IMG/VR virus record: IMGVR_UViG_3300021963_000150
Coordinates: 1-57,305 of that record
Strand: one strand, 5' to 3'
Source of the DNA: a virus
Length of the DNA: 57,305 nt
How positions within the stretch are numbered: position 1 is the stretch's first letter; each line of letters begins with the position of its first letter. Of this stretch, positions 8,454 through 16,214 are shown piece after piece. Under the pieces are notes generated by a model. That model ran no database searches, was not told where the DNA came from, and saw only the letters and a program-made list of their open reading frames with translations. Position numbers and translations under genes: made by a program.

Positions 8454-8981
8454 TTATTCCGGTATCGGCCCGCTGAACCTCCACGGGCGCCATCCTGAGG
8501 TTTCCCAAAGACGGAAACCGAATAGGAGATTCTTCTCGGGGTCGAACATGTCCTCGGGGTGGGACATCCCCATCGTCCCCAGCCATTCTGTATGGACTTG
8601 ATTGACTTGCATGAGGCCTGCATCGGCTCCATTCCATGAATCCGGCTGGCAACGGGACTCGCGCCAGATGACCTCCCGCAGGAAATTCCACTCCTCCTCG
8701 GGCCAGCCAACCGAAATGGCCAAATCGTGCCATTCTCCACACTTCCCATAGGCACCCCTAGCCAAAGCAACAAAGTCCACCCCCGAAACATCGGGGAGGG
8801 TGGTGGTGGTCGTGCTCGTCGTGCTCGTCGTGGAAGCGGGCACCGTCTTCGGCACACTGACCACCGGAATCTCCTGCTGTTTCACCTCTTCCGCTGGAGC
8901 CCCGTGGGCTATTCCGACCATCAGGGTCAGCGTAAAAGCAAACGGGAATAAGGGAAGAGCCTTGCGCAGGAGTTGTTTCAT
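8454..8981 (-). CDS. Secreted lysozyme/transglycosylase-like protein B
   Basis: Paralogue of 7923-8432: signal peptide to about residue 27 (AHGA cleavage region), a Thr/Ser-rich linker near residues 50-62, then the same domain with WRESRC, GLMQVN and GWRPW. GGAGAACCG precedes the ATG. The Thr-rich linker suggests crossing the wall. The two copies lie in tandem 21 bases apart, an in situ duplication that has diverged. Confidence 0.85.
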   Translation of the reverse strand: MKQLLRKALPLFPFAFTLTLMVGIAHGAPAEEVKQQEIPVVSVPKTVPASTTSTTSTTTTTLPDVSGVDFVALARGAYGKCGEWHDLAISVGWPEEEWNFLREVIWRESRCQPDSWNGADAGLMQVNQVHTEWLGTMGMSHPEDMFDPEKNLLFGFRLWETSGWRPWRFSGPIPE

Positions 8982-9100
8982 CGGTTCTCCAGTGTCGAGG
9001 GATACGGCATGGAGACGATGTCTCCGAGGGGAAGCCTAGCGACCCCGCTCCCCCAATGTTACCATTTCATTACGGATGTTGTAATGACGAATGAAATAGT

Positions 9101-9373
9101 TTAGATTTCAGTATCCGAAACAATTCGTGCTGAGTAAAAGGCGGAGACAAATTGCCAGGTGTCCTCGAGAGGCTTGATGCGCACCGTGATGGAGTCGCCA
9201 TCTGCCTCAACCACCTCGAGAGACAGAGACTGTAGAAGAAGGTCGGCAACATCGTCGCCGATTTCTGCATTCTCTTCAATCTCTTTCGGCGTGAGGTCAC
9301 CAGAGTCGTTGATGTCTTGGTAGACCGACGAGATGTGGCGGAGGATTTTTAGCAATTCCATTTCGTGTGCCAT
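9101..9373 (-). CDS. Hypothetical protein, 90 aa
   Basis: Start chosen at ATG 9373 because AAAGGA is 7-8 bases upstream. Acidic protein with a helical N-terminus and a C-terminal beta-rich segment (DSITVRIKPLED). Divergent from the ssb gene. No family recognised. Confidence 0.65.
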   Translation of the reverse strand: MAHEMELLKILRHISSVYQDINDSGDLTPKEIEENAEIGDDVADLLLQSLSLEVVEADGDSITVRIKPLEDTWQFVSAFYSARIVSDTEI

Positions 9374-9527
9374 CGCAATTTCCTTTCGTTTCATTGGAGA
9401 CATTAGTGCATGTGGTCGCTCTTGGCAAGGACGAAAAAAAGATGCCGGAATGGTTGACGACCCCTCCGTGACCTGTGCTACGTTCACCTCACCGGATTGG
9501 GGCGTGCCCCAAAAGACAAGGAGAGTT

Positions 9528-9989
9528 ATGAGCCAGTCAGCAACAACAATTATCGGGAATGTCACCGACGACCCGAAACTCACATTCACGGGCGAAGGAA
9601 CTGCTCGCCTCAACTTCGGAGTAGCGGTCAACCACTACTACACCGATGCCAAGGGCGAAAAGCAGGAGAAGGTTTCCTTCATCAACGTGACCGCGTGGCG
9701 CTACCTCGCAGAGGACTCCGCCAGCGTACTGGAAAAAGGTGTTGGCGTTATTGTCAGCGGACGCTTGGAACAGCGTTCGTGGGACGATAAGGAAACCGGA
9801 CAGAAGCGGTCTGTTGTGGAAATCACCGCCGACAATGTTGGTGTACTAACCCGCTCAATCGAGTCCTTCGAGCGCAAGCGTCGTGGTAACTCCGAAGGGG
9901 GAGCCCCGGCCAAGAAGGCTGTGTCGCCCCGTCAGGCGCAATCGCGTCAGTCCGTGCCGAACATCACCGACGAAGAGGAGCCCTTCTGA
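9528..9989 (+). CDS. ssb: Single-stranded DNA-binding protein
   Basis: OB-fold SSB: N-terminal IIGNVTDDPKLTFT, central FINVTAWRYLAE with the conserved Trp, SGRLEQRSWDD, and an acidic C-terminal tip ending DEEEPF that would recruit replication and repair partners. 153 residues is normal for bacterial SSB. AAGGAG precedes the start. It leads the plus replication block and overlaps the RHH gene at 9989 by ATGA-type coupling. Confidence 0.95.
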   Translation: MSQSATTIIGNVTDDPKLTFTGEGTARLNFGVAVNHYYTDAKGEKQEKVSFINVTAWRYLAEDSASVLEKGVGVIVSGRLEQRSWDDKETGQKRSVVEITADNVGVLTRSIESFERKRRGNSEGGAPAKKAVSPRQAQSRQSVPNITDEEEPF

Positions 9990-10150
9990 TGGAAACCAAG
10001 CAAGGTCGGGGTCGCCCCCGCATCAATCCGCAGGAAAACTCACGCCGAGTCACCCTCACTTTTCCTCAGTCATTGATTGAGAAGTTGCAGGATGAGGCCA
10101 ACGGACGGGGCATCTCGTTCGCCGCTTTGGTGCGAGAGAAGATTTCCTGA
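9989..10150 (+). CDS. Ribbon-helix-helix protein, 53 aa
   Basis: ATG overlaps the ssb stop (TGATG). After a basic GRGRPR tail the protein follows the RHH pattern: strand RRVTLTFP, helix QSLIEKLQDEANGRG, turn, helix SFAALVREKI. RHH dimers bind short operators or centromere repeats. Candidate autoregulator of the ssb block or a partition-type binder. Ends before a terminator at 10262. Confidence 0.85.
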   Translation: METKQGRGRPRINPQENSRRVTLTFPQSLIEKLQDEANGRGISFAALVREKIS

Positions 10151-10198
10151 ACACGAATTGCCGATAAGCGCTCACAGGGAGGACGCTCGGCGCAAAAA

Positions 10199-10220
10199 GT
10201 GTCGCCACATATCGCGACAT
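10199..10220. other. Short hairpin
   Basis: TGTCGC and GCGACA flank an 8-base loop between the RHH gene and the terminator. Could be an mRNA 3' structure. Confidence 0.4.
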
Positions 10221-10261
10221 TAGGGGAACCAAACAACAACGGGAACAAATTCTCCGCAAAG

Positions 10262-10287
10262 ACCCACTCCTTCGGGGGTGGGTTTTT
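10262..10287 (+). terminator. Rho-independent terminator
   Basis: ACCCAC-CC, TTCG loop, GG-GTGGGT stem followed by six T. It ends the ssb-RHH transcript. Confidence 0.9.
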
Positions 10288-10332
10288 TGTTGCATCCACC
10301 ACTCTCTTGCGCCTGCGAAGTATTGTCGGCTC

Positions 10333-10758
10333 ATGGACGAAAGACGACAAGCACCGAAGCGAGAAGTAAAAGAGATTCTTCGCGTCGGTGCTTGGGGAAA
10401 CGTCAGGTATCAACACGTTCTCGAATGTGGACACAGCGAGTACAAGCCCCGTGCTTCACGAGCAACACGACTTGCGTGCCTGTGGTGCGTCAAGGCTGGC
10501 GAGAGAGAAGAAGAGTTGCGTGAACTCAACCCGCCACTTCCATCAGTCATTGCATCTTACGAAGATGACAACACGGCATCATCAGAGATTCAACTCAGTC
10601 GAGTGCGTGCCTCGCTCGCATCGAAAATGAAAGTCCCGCTAGAAGCCATTGAAATTGTCGCTTCCGAGAATCGTGGTGTGCTAGAAATAAAAGCGGCGTA
10701 CGTGTTCTTGTCCGCTGGGGACATCAGCAGACTTCTGGGGAAAGGGGAAATGGGATGA
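10333..10758 (+). CDS. Hypothetical protein with Cys-rich N-terminal part, 141 aa
   Basis: Contains LECGHSEY followed by LACLWCVKAG, a possible C-x-H...C-x2-C zinc site, then an acidic/helical C-terminal half. ATG is 6 bases after TATTGT (leaderless-type promoter) and just past the terminator, so it starts a new operon with WhiB and the primase. The stop overlaps the WhiB start. Confidence 0.75.
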   Translation: MDERRQAPKREVKEILRVGAWGNVRYQHVLECGHSEYKPRASRATRLACLWCVKAGEREEELRELNPPLPSVIASYEDDNTASSEIQLSRVRASLASKMKVPLEAIEIVASENRGVLEIKAAYVFLSAGDISRLLGKGEMG

Positions 10759-11060
10759 GTAATCCCCCAATCAATGGGGCTTGCAAAGGACAACCAACCG
10801 AATGGTGGTTTCCCTGTGCTAGCAATCGTGACTCTGCCAAGAATCGCAAAGAGGCTCGCGATGGTGCCGTCAAAGCGATTCAGATTTGCAACTCCTGCTC
10901 CATCCGTGAGGAGTGTCTTGCCTACTCCCTGGAATGGGAGCCGGTGGGCATCTGGGGCGGTATCCCCGAAAACCACAGAGACAAGATGCGACGCAGGCTT
11001 GGCCTGAGGATACTTCGTCCAACGCTCGCCGACGTCCTGGGGTATCCGTCCCGTGTTTGA
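10755..11060 (+). CDS. WhiB-family iron-sulfur regulator, second copy
   Basis: Cys in NGACKG near residue 10, PCASN near 21, CNSCSIREEC near 46-55 and GIWGG near 67 give the WhiB cluster and turn motif. ATGA overlap with the gene before and an 8-base overlap with the GTG start of the primase behind place it inside the replication operon, so it may adjust host sigma-A use while replication genes are expressed. Confidence 0.9.
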   Translation: MSNPPINGACKGQPTEWWFPCASNRDSAKNRKEARDGAVKAIQICNSCSIREECLAYSLEWEPVGIWGGIPENHRDKMRRRLGLRILRPTLADVLGYPSRV

Positions 11061-12879
11061 GCACACATCTGACTTACTTGCTCGCCTAGATGGAGTTGTA
11101 AAGACGGGCAACGGATGGGACGCTAGGTGTCCTTGTCGCAACGATGACAAAATTCCGTCGCTTTCGGTTCACGAGAAACCCACAGGGCAGATTCTTGTGT
11201 ATTGCCACAGAGGTGGAGGGTGTAATGCTTCGCAAATTTGTGATTCATTAGGCATCTCCATGGCCGACCTCATGCCTCCGTCAGAGATGGCGCACGCAAT
11301 CGATACATACCCAACAACGAAGTCCTCAACGTACAACGGTGGTGGAAAGGAAAAGAAGAAACTTCGTTTCGTCGCCGAGTACAACTACTTCGACGCAGAC
11401 GGGACTCTTGCCTTCCAGAAGCGCCGATTCGTAGACGAGGATGGGCGCAAAACCTTCCGTCAGCGCCGACCCGATGGACAGGGCGGTTGGATTAGCACAC
11501 TGGGAAGCATCCCCCGAATCCTGTACAACCTACCGAATGTCCTCAAAGCAAAAGCCAATGGCGAAGAGATTTGGGTCGTTGAGGGCGAAAAGGATGCCGA
11601 CACCCTGAACTCAATGGGGGTCGTTGCGACAACCATGCCCAATGGTGCTGGTTCATGGAGCGACATACATACCGAAGCGCTTGCTGGCGGAATCGTCTTG
11701 GTAATTGCTGACAATGACGAACCGGGACGTAAGCACGCGGCACAGGTGCTGAGCGAACTCCAAAAGGCTGGCTGTGATGTTCAGGCATACAGTCCACCAA
11801 GATGTAAAGACATTACCGACTTCATCAACGATGGCGGGCACACGGATGAACTCGTCAGATTTATCCCGTCAGAAGATGACCAAGCCCCGATGGAGGCTGA
11901 GGAACATCCAGACGATGAGAGCGATGACTACGAGGAGGAGACTCGTGGCGTACCTCGCGTCAACAGCGACGAGACACTCGAGCGACTTCGTGACCTCCTA
12001 GACCGCCCAGACCTCTCTACGGCGACACTCCTGATGAAGGCATCGTCCATCATCAGTTCGGCAACGACGCAGATGCCACTCAACCAAGGACGGCTGGTCA
12101 ACTGGGACAAGTTCGTCAACGAAACGGATGTCGACAACTACGACTGGCTAATCCCGGGACTACTGGAACGTCGTGAGCGAGTCATTGTTGTTGCGGCAGA
12201 GGGCGTTGGTAAGACCATGCTTGCTCGGCAGGTGGCTATCACTACGGCTTGTGGAGTTCAGCCATTCTCCTTTCAGCGAATGCCACCCATCACGACCCTG
12301 ACGATTGACCTAGAAAACCCCGAACGAATCATTCGTCGGTCAACAAGAACCATCATGGGGGCATCCAAGAGTTTGGGCTATTGCTTGGAGCCCCGTGCGC
12401 ATCTTGTCATCAAGCCAGACGGACTCAACCTGCTCGATACCGCCGACAAGTTGTTGTTGGAGTCCTACATGGAACAGATAAAGCCCGACATGCTCATCTT
12501 GGGGCCCCTGTACAAGGCGTTCCTAGACCCCGGCAACAAGACGTCGGAAGCGGTTGCCATTGAGGTCGTCAAGTATCTGGACACCTTGCGTGTGTACTTC
12601 GACTGCGCCCTGTGGTTGGAGCACCACGCCCCTCTTGGCGAGTCACAGACGTCCCGTAATCTGCGACCCTTCGGTTCAGCCGTGTGGTCACGCTGGCCCG
12701 AATTTGGTCTTGCTTTACAGCCAGACCCGACTGCTGTGGGAGAATATGTGTATGACGTCAAGCATTTCCGTGGAGAACGAGACGAGCGTTACTGGCCCGT
12801 CAAGATGAAGCGTGGAAAGTCTGGCAAGTGGCCCTTTGAGACCATTGAGTACAAGAAGGTAGGAGATGGCGGACCGTAA
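11053..12879 (+). CDS. Primase-helicase: CHC2 zinc finger, TOPRIM, RecA-like ATPase
   Basis: Starts at GTG 11053 overlapping the WhiB stop. N-terminal zinc finger (CPC near residue 26, CHRGGGC near 51), a TOPRIM domain with VEGEKD near 175 and ADNDEPG near 222, an acidic linker (about 275-300), then a RecA/DnaB-like ATPase with Walker A EGVGKTM near 384 and a DLENPE motif. It would synthesise primers and unwind or load on DNA at forks; related fusions are common in actinophages. At residues about 95-100 the gene carries an ACGGTGGTGGAAAG copy (11336-11349) encoding NGGGK. Confidence 0.92.
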   Translation: MFEHTSDLLARLDGVVKTGNGWDARCPCRNDDKIPSLSVHEKPTGQILVYCHRGGGCNASQICDSLGISMADLMPPSEMAHAIDTYPTTKSSTYNGGGKEKKKLRFVAEYNYFDADGTLAFQKRRFVDEDGRKTFRQRRPDGQGGWISTLGSIPRILYNLPNVLKAKANGEEIWVVEGEKDADTLNSMGVVATTMPNGAGSWSDIHTEALAGGIVLVIADNDEPGRKHAAQVLSELQKAGCDVQAYSPPRCKDITDFINDGGHTDELVRFIPSEDDQAPMEAEEHPDDESDDYEEETRGVPRVNSDETLERLRDLLDRPDLSTATLLMKASSIISSATTQMPLNQGRLVNWDKFVNETDVDNYDWLIPGLLERRERVIVVAAEGVGKTMLARQVAITTACGVQPFSFQRMPPITTLTIDLENPERIIRRSTRTIMGASKSLGYCLEPRAHLVIKPDGLNLLDTADKLLLESYMEQIKPDMLILGPLYKAFLDPGNKTSEAVAIEVVKYLDTLRVYFDCALWLEHHAPLGESQTSRNLRPFGSAVWSRWPEFGLALQPDPTAVGEYVYDVKHFRGERDERYWPVKMKRGKSGKWPFETIEYKKVGDGGP

Positions 12880-13501
12880 CCCCCAAGTGATGACAAAGGA
12901 GTTTCTCGCAGAACGGGACCTCCGCATATTCAAGCAGCGCCAAGCCGGTGTGCCTATTACCGACATCGCAAAACGATTCGGCGTAACAACCGCTGTCGTC
13001 AACAAGGCAATCCAGCGACAGTTGGACAAGTTGAACCGTGAGGCGTTTTTGGCGTTTCCTGAGGTTCTTCGCATGGAACTTGAACGCCTAGACAGCCTCC
13101 AGTCGGCTATCTGGCCCCTTACCCAGCACAGGAAGGTAACTCTGGATGACGGCAGTGAAGTCACCGTTGAGCCAGACCTCAAGGCAATTCAGCAAGTCTT
13201 GTCCATCATGACTGCCCGCTCAAAGTTGTTGGGGCTTGAGCAAAACAATGTCAACATTCAGATGGATGTCAACTCGAAGCAGGAAATCAAGGCATCTCTC
13301 GCCGGGGCTACGGAGACATTGGCCATCGATGCCTTTGACCCAGAGGTTGAGGCGCGGGCCCTATTGGAAATCATGGGACGAACTGGGGTCATGCCCGCTG
13401 ATGTGGTTGCAAGTATCCTCGGGCAAGAAATAGAGCAACCCTCCCACCAGCCAATACTTGCTGAGTTAGTATCAGGAGAGGAGGTAGATGACAATGAGTG
13501 A
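12866..13501 (+). CDS. HTH protein, 211 aa, terminase-small-subunit-like architecture
   Basis: N-terminal helix-turn-helix (AGVPITDIAKRFGVTTAVVNKAI near residues 29-50), a long helical middle and an acidic C-terminus. This resembles HTH proteins annotated as small terminase-like or sigma-like in actinophages, but no large terminase is adjacent. Overlaps the primase by 14 bases. Role unsettled: DNA recognition for replication or packaging. Confidence 0.7.
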   Translation: MADRNPQVMTKEFLAERDLRIFKQRQAGVPITDIAKRFGVTTAVVNKAIQRQLDKLNREAFLAFPEVLRMELERLDSLQSAIWPLTQHRKVTLDDGSEVTVEPDLKAIQQVLSIMTARSKLLGLEQNNVNIQMDVNSKQEIKASLAGATETLAIDAFDPEVEARALLEIMGRTGVMPADVVASILGQEIEQPSHQPILAELVSGEEVDDNE

Positions 13502-13874
13502 TGTGCGATTCCCACCAGGAACCCCCAATGCCAACCAGTTCGCCGAAACAGTCCCGACCGCAACGCCAACCGAGCAAGACAACCTAAAAGCCGCCGTAAA
13601 TAAACTTGCGGAAACGATAGACATGTCAGTGTCCGCAGTTGTCGGCGAAGATGGCCCGACAACAAAGCAGATTATTGTTCGTACAACCGATGACGACCAT
13701 GAAAGATGGAAGCGTGCATCTCAGCGGGACGGCAAGAGTATGTCGCAGTTCATCCGTGAAGTCGTAAATAGCCGTGTGTCAGAGATTCTTGACTGCCAGC
13801 ATCCGACCAACATGCGTCGGTATTACCCGTGGGCAGAGTTCTGCCTCAAGTGTAACTCTCGCCTACGAGGATGA
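13488..13874 (+). CDS. Ribbon-helix-helix protein with zinc-like C-terminus, 128 aa
   Basis: AGGAGGTAG precedes ATG 13488 (ATG 13494 is an alternative). Residues about 62-100 follow the RHH pattern: strand KQIIVRTT, helix DDHERWKRASQRDG, helix SMSQFIREVVNSRV. The tail has Cys-His and CLKC residues that may bind zinc. Last gene of the replication operon, 0.6 kb from the 18-bp-period array, so it is a candidate array binder. Confidence 0.8.
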   Translation: MTMSDVRFPPGTPNANQFAETVPTATPTEQDNLKAAVNKLAETIDMSVSAVVGEDGPTTKQIIVRTTDDDHERWKRASQRDGKSMSQFIREVVNSRVSEILDCQHPTNMRRYYPWAEFCLKCNSRLRG

Positions 13875-14075
13875 TTCCTCGGATTTACTGAAATCGGTAA
13901 TGGAGTCCCGAGCCTGAGTTACTAGCGTCTGAGCATCTTCTTCGGAAGTTCCAATGGCTACAGCGATGTCGGCGTACTCCATGTTCATTGCGTCTCGCAT
14001 AATGAACGCTTGCCTCTGCTCATCTGGGAGCGACTTGATGGCAAGGGTCAATTCCTCTGCGGTCTTGTTTTCCAT
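13863..14075 (-). CDS. Sigma-factor region-4-only protein, ECF-like
   Basis: The 70-residue protein is a lone region-4-type HTH: LPDEQRQAFIMRD, MEYADIAVAIGTSEEDAQTLVTQARDSI, closely parallel to ECF sigma region 4, with no region 2. The ATG is 6 bases after TAGTGT (leaderless host-type promoter). Region-4-only proteins can redirect or appropriate RNA polymerase at the -35 box. Candidate factor for the AAATCC-type promoters; tail-to-tail with the RHH gene. Confidence 0.75.
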   Translation of the reverse strand: MENKTAEELTLAIKSLPDEQRQAFIMRDAMNMEYADIAVAIGTSEEDAQTLVTQARDSITDFSKSEESSS

Positions 14076-14103
14076 GCCCGCACACTAGCACGAGCGGGAC
14101 CTG

Positions 14104-14274
14104 CTAGCGGCTGCGACCTTGCCCGCGATAGGGCTTTTTGTAATTCTTTGACGACTTCAACTGAGATGTCCCACGCTTGGCGTGGACGCCCTTTCTGTTC
14201 ACGGACTCGTCAATAACGACAACCGAGGGGGCGCTTGATTTGACTGTCTTTTTCTGAGGTGCTGGTTTAGCCAT
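14104..14274 (-). CDS. Small basic protein, 56 aa
   Basis: Start CAT at 14272-14274, five bases after TACAAT, so probably leaderless. Lys/Arg-rich with a conserved-looking core (NRKGVHAKRGTSQLKSSKN) and a C-terminal YRGQGR; short proteins of this type recur in actinophages. Likely nucleic-acid binding. Confidence 0.75.
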   Translation of the reverse strand: MAKPAPQKKTVKSSAPSVVVIDESVNRKGVHAKRGTSQLKSSKNYKKPYRGQGRSR

Positions 14275-14297
14275 ACCCCATTGTAGTCGATTAACTG

Positions 14298-14475
14298 GAG
14301 TCCCGTTAGCAGGGGTTCACCCCCTCCCCCGCGATACGCATGGACTCGCATCTGTCGCCGAGGTGTGCGCCCGACGGCTCACAACTGACCAAGGGGGAAG
14401 GGGAGGACGACTCCTTCGGCCGAAAGGAGGTGACCGGCAGGCTCCCTGCTGTCGCCCTTATGCGACAGTCAGGGT
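14298..14475. other. Structured intergenic region
   Basis: No ORF. Contains hairpins TCCTT/AAGGA (about 14411-14428) and CTGTCGC/GCGACAG (about 14449-14468), plus C-rich and G-rich stretches that could pair over 60 bases. May be a small structured RNA or a processed leader; no AAATCC-type promoter is present. Confidence 0.35.
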
Positions 14476-14488
14476 AGCACAGCCCCGC

Positions 14489-15038
14489 GGTTCACTCTGC
14501 TAAAGCGGTTCTCTCCAGTTGGTCGGCTCGTTCCAAGGTCCTGGTTCTCTAATTTCGAGCGACTCGCACTACGTCATTGGTTCTCTTGGGTCTGATGGCT
14601 CACTCTATCAAGACGGTTCTCTCTGAAGCCCCGGTTCGTTCGCCCTACGTGGTTCTCTCATCGGCTACGACTCACTCCTTGTTCACGGTTCTCTCGCACT
14701 TCCTGGCTCGCTCATGATTGACGGTTCTCTCTGAAGCCTAGGCTCGCTTCAACTGCATCGGTTCTCTCACCACCTGCGGCTCGCTCTGTGAACGTGGTTC
14801 TCTCACTCTTCTCGGCTCGTTCATCCTCAACGGTTCACTCGTTCTTCGGGACTCGTTCGGGTGGCACGGTTCTCTTCACGCTGACGACTCGCTCTCGGTG
14901 TACGGTTCTCACTAGCACTGCGGCTCACTCAACGGTGTTGGTTCTCTTTACCATGTCGGCTCGCTCGCTCCTTTGGGTTCTCTCGCCGGAACCGGCTCGC
15001 TCGTCGGTGAATGGTTCTCTCACAGTCTCGGCTATTCC
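14489..15038 (+). repeat. 31-unit array with 18-bp period (9-bp repeat, 9-bp variable spacer)
   Basis: A 9-mer starting GGTTCTCTC or GGCTCGCTC (also GACTCGTTC, GGCTCACTC) recurs every 18 bases with unrelated 9-base spacers. The two forms largely alternate, giving a 36-bp super-period. Starts run 14489, 14507, 14525, ... 14994, 15013, 15030; 27 of 30 steps are exactly 18, the others 17 or 19. Stops interrupt all long frames, so it is not protein-coding. A 4-unit copy is at 38922-38984. Confidence 0.93.
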
Positions 15039-15055
15039 TCACACCATACAGACTC

Positions 15056-15165
15056 CATTGAGTAATGACAACCCGTGGCTACCTTTCGCTCACGAGACCG
15101 TCGTGGTCTGAGTCGGGGTCGGACAGATAGTCCCGTGCCCGCTCGCCCGCCTTGACCACAAGGTA
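15056..15165. repeat. Right arm of exact 110-bp inverted repeat
   Basis: Reverse complement of 1-110. Starts 17 bases after the 18-bp array and runs into the 3' third of the membrane-protein gene 15079-15297. Confidence 0.97.
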
Positions 15166-15297
15166 GCCAACTGCGAGGGGGACGACGACCCACCAGTTCA
15201 CCAACCCACCCAACCAACGGCTCGTGGGGGCGAATACGATGAGGGCGAATACGACCGCCATCTTGTGCGTCCAGATGAATCTTGCGATGTTCTCCAT
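15079..15297 (-). CDS. Small membrane protein, 72 aa
   Basis: Two hydrophobic segments (about residues 12-27 and 31-48) and a charged tail ending in an Asp-rich stretch (DPDSDHDG) that looks like a calcium-binding or flexible loop. Driven by the element at 15298-15331. Its last 28 codons are duplicated in inverted orientation at 1-87; in that arrangement it would be followed by the six-HTH gene instead of the 18-bp array. Confidence 0.82.
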   Translation of the reverse strand: MENIARFIWTHKMAVVFALIVFAPTSRWLGGLVNWWVVVPLAVGYLVVKAGERARDYLSDPDSDHDGLVSER

Positions 15298-15331
15298 ACT
15301 TCCTCTGTCCCCGTCACCCCCGTAAGGATTT
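15298..15331 (-). promoter_or_regulatory. Leaderless-type element promoter for 15079-15297
   Basis: AAATCCTTAC, 10-bp spacer, GGGACAG, 7 bp, then ATG as +1. Confidence 0.8.
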
Positions 15332-15362
15332 GGGGCAGGGGGCGAACCCCCACCCCGTAGGG

Positions 15363-15536
15363 TCACCCCTTGATGATGTCACCATCCCAAATCGCTCGTT
15401 CCGCGCAACCGTTTCCTCGGAGCGAACCACACAAGGCGATGCTCCCATCGGTCACTGCGTCGTCTGCGTGGCACGGGTGTCCGCACTCATCGCACATAAC
15501 GGGTTCTTCCACATCTTGGTAGTAGTTGGTGTTCAT
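15363..15536 (-). CDS. Small zinc-binding-type protein, 57 aa
   Basis: CDECGHPCH near residue 15 and later Cys residues (LCGS, GNGC) make a likely zinc ribbon. ATG 15536 is fixed by the promoter element immediately upstream. Function unknown. Confidence 0.8.
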   Translation of the reverse strand: MNTNYYQDVEEPVMCDECGHPCHADDAVTDGSIALCGSLRGNGCAERAIWDGDIIKG

Positions 15537-15570
15537 GCCTACTCTGTCCCCACCCAACCAGTATGGATTT
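15537..15570 (-). promoter_or_regulatory. Leaderless-type element promoter for 15363-15536
   Basis: AAATCCATAC, 10 bp, GGGACAG, 7 bp, ATG. A perfect DnaA box lies just upstream. Confidence 0.8.
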
Positions 15571-15590
15571 CCACAACCGCCTGTGGATAA
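15571..15590. promoter_or_regulatory. DnaA-box pair upstream of a block promoter
   Basis: Perfect TGTGGATAA at 15582-15590 facing a partial TCCACA, forming an inverted pair that abuts the AAATCC box. The rest of the 15537-15927 gap holds an ACGGTGGCGGAAAG element and no gene. Confidence 0.6.
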
Positions 15591-15711
15591 CAATTAGTGC
15601 TAATTCGCAAGCGTTGCTAACTTACCCGTGGGTAACTTGTATGATGCAAGTATCTTGTTACGCCTTACAGGGCACAACAAAGTCCCGCTCGAGTCGAAGC
15701 CTCAACACTTT

Positions 15712-15725
15712 ACGGTGGCGGAAAG
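15712..15725 (+). repeat. Dispersed ACGGTGGCGGAAAG element
   Basis: Exact copy in the gap before the plus-strand gene at 15928; AGTCCCG lies 30 bases upstream. Confidence 0.85.
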
Positions 15726-15893
15726 CGACACGCAGATAGATTCAGTTGGACACCTTATGCCCACTTTCGGTGTAGATAGATTCAGAACGAGGAGCATCTC
15801 GCCTCGAAGCACGGGACTTCTCCCCGAACTCGAGGGCGCGGCAAATCTCAAATCTCCTCAACGGCAAAAAGAATAAAAAAACAGTGTGAGTCC

Positions 15894-15927
15894 AAATCCT
15901 TAGAGGGAGAGACGAGACAGAATAAGC
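15894..15927 (+). promoter_or_regulatory. Leaderless-type element promoter for 15928-16098 (plus strand)
   Basis: AAATCCTTAG, 10 bp, GAGACAG, 7 bp, ATG at 15928. One of four plus-strand copies; it points into a plus-strand gene. Confidence 0.78.
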
Positions 15928-16098
15928 ATGGACACCGACGACATCCTTGACCAGATACTTCGCCCACTCACCGAGTGCTGTGGACGAATCCCAACGAACC
16001 ACCTCGCAGACAAGCGGTACTGCCACTACTGCGAGATGAGCGCAGAGTGGTGCCAGTGCGATACGCAGGACATCTGCCAATGCGAGGGGGACAAGTGA
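15928..16098 (+). CDS. Cys-rich small protein, 56 aa
   Basis: Contains CCG, YCHYC, WCQC and ICQC motifs, suggesting one or two zinc sites. ATG fixed by the promoter element. Overlaps the next gene by GTGA. Plus-strand island within a minus-strand region. Confidence 0.8.
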   Translation: MDTDDILDQILRPLTECCGRIPTNHLADKRYCHYCEMSAEWCQCDTQDICQCEGDK

Positions 16099-16214
16099 GC
16101 CTAGACACCTTCCTCTGCCTGCTACTGGGTACCGCCACAAGCATCCCGTGCGGATGGTTCTTCATCAGAATCGCCGACCACATCTCTGGGCAAAACAAAC
16201 TCTGGGGCAAGTAA
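16095..16214 (+). CDS. Tiny membrane protein, 39 aa
   Basis: GTG start overlapping the previous stop. One hydrophobic segment (residues about 5-24) and a short basic tail. Function unknown. Confidence 0.6.
   Translation: MSLDTFLCLLLGTATSIPCGWFFIRIADHISGQNKLWGK

Noticed and set aside
14489-15038. CRISPR array
   Set aside because: Repeats and spacers are only 9 bp; no cas genes.
14788-15111. Plus-strand frame of 107 codons across the 18-bp array
   Set aside because: Only part of the array is open, spacers shift by one base twice, and no ribosome site is present; the period is a DNA property.
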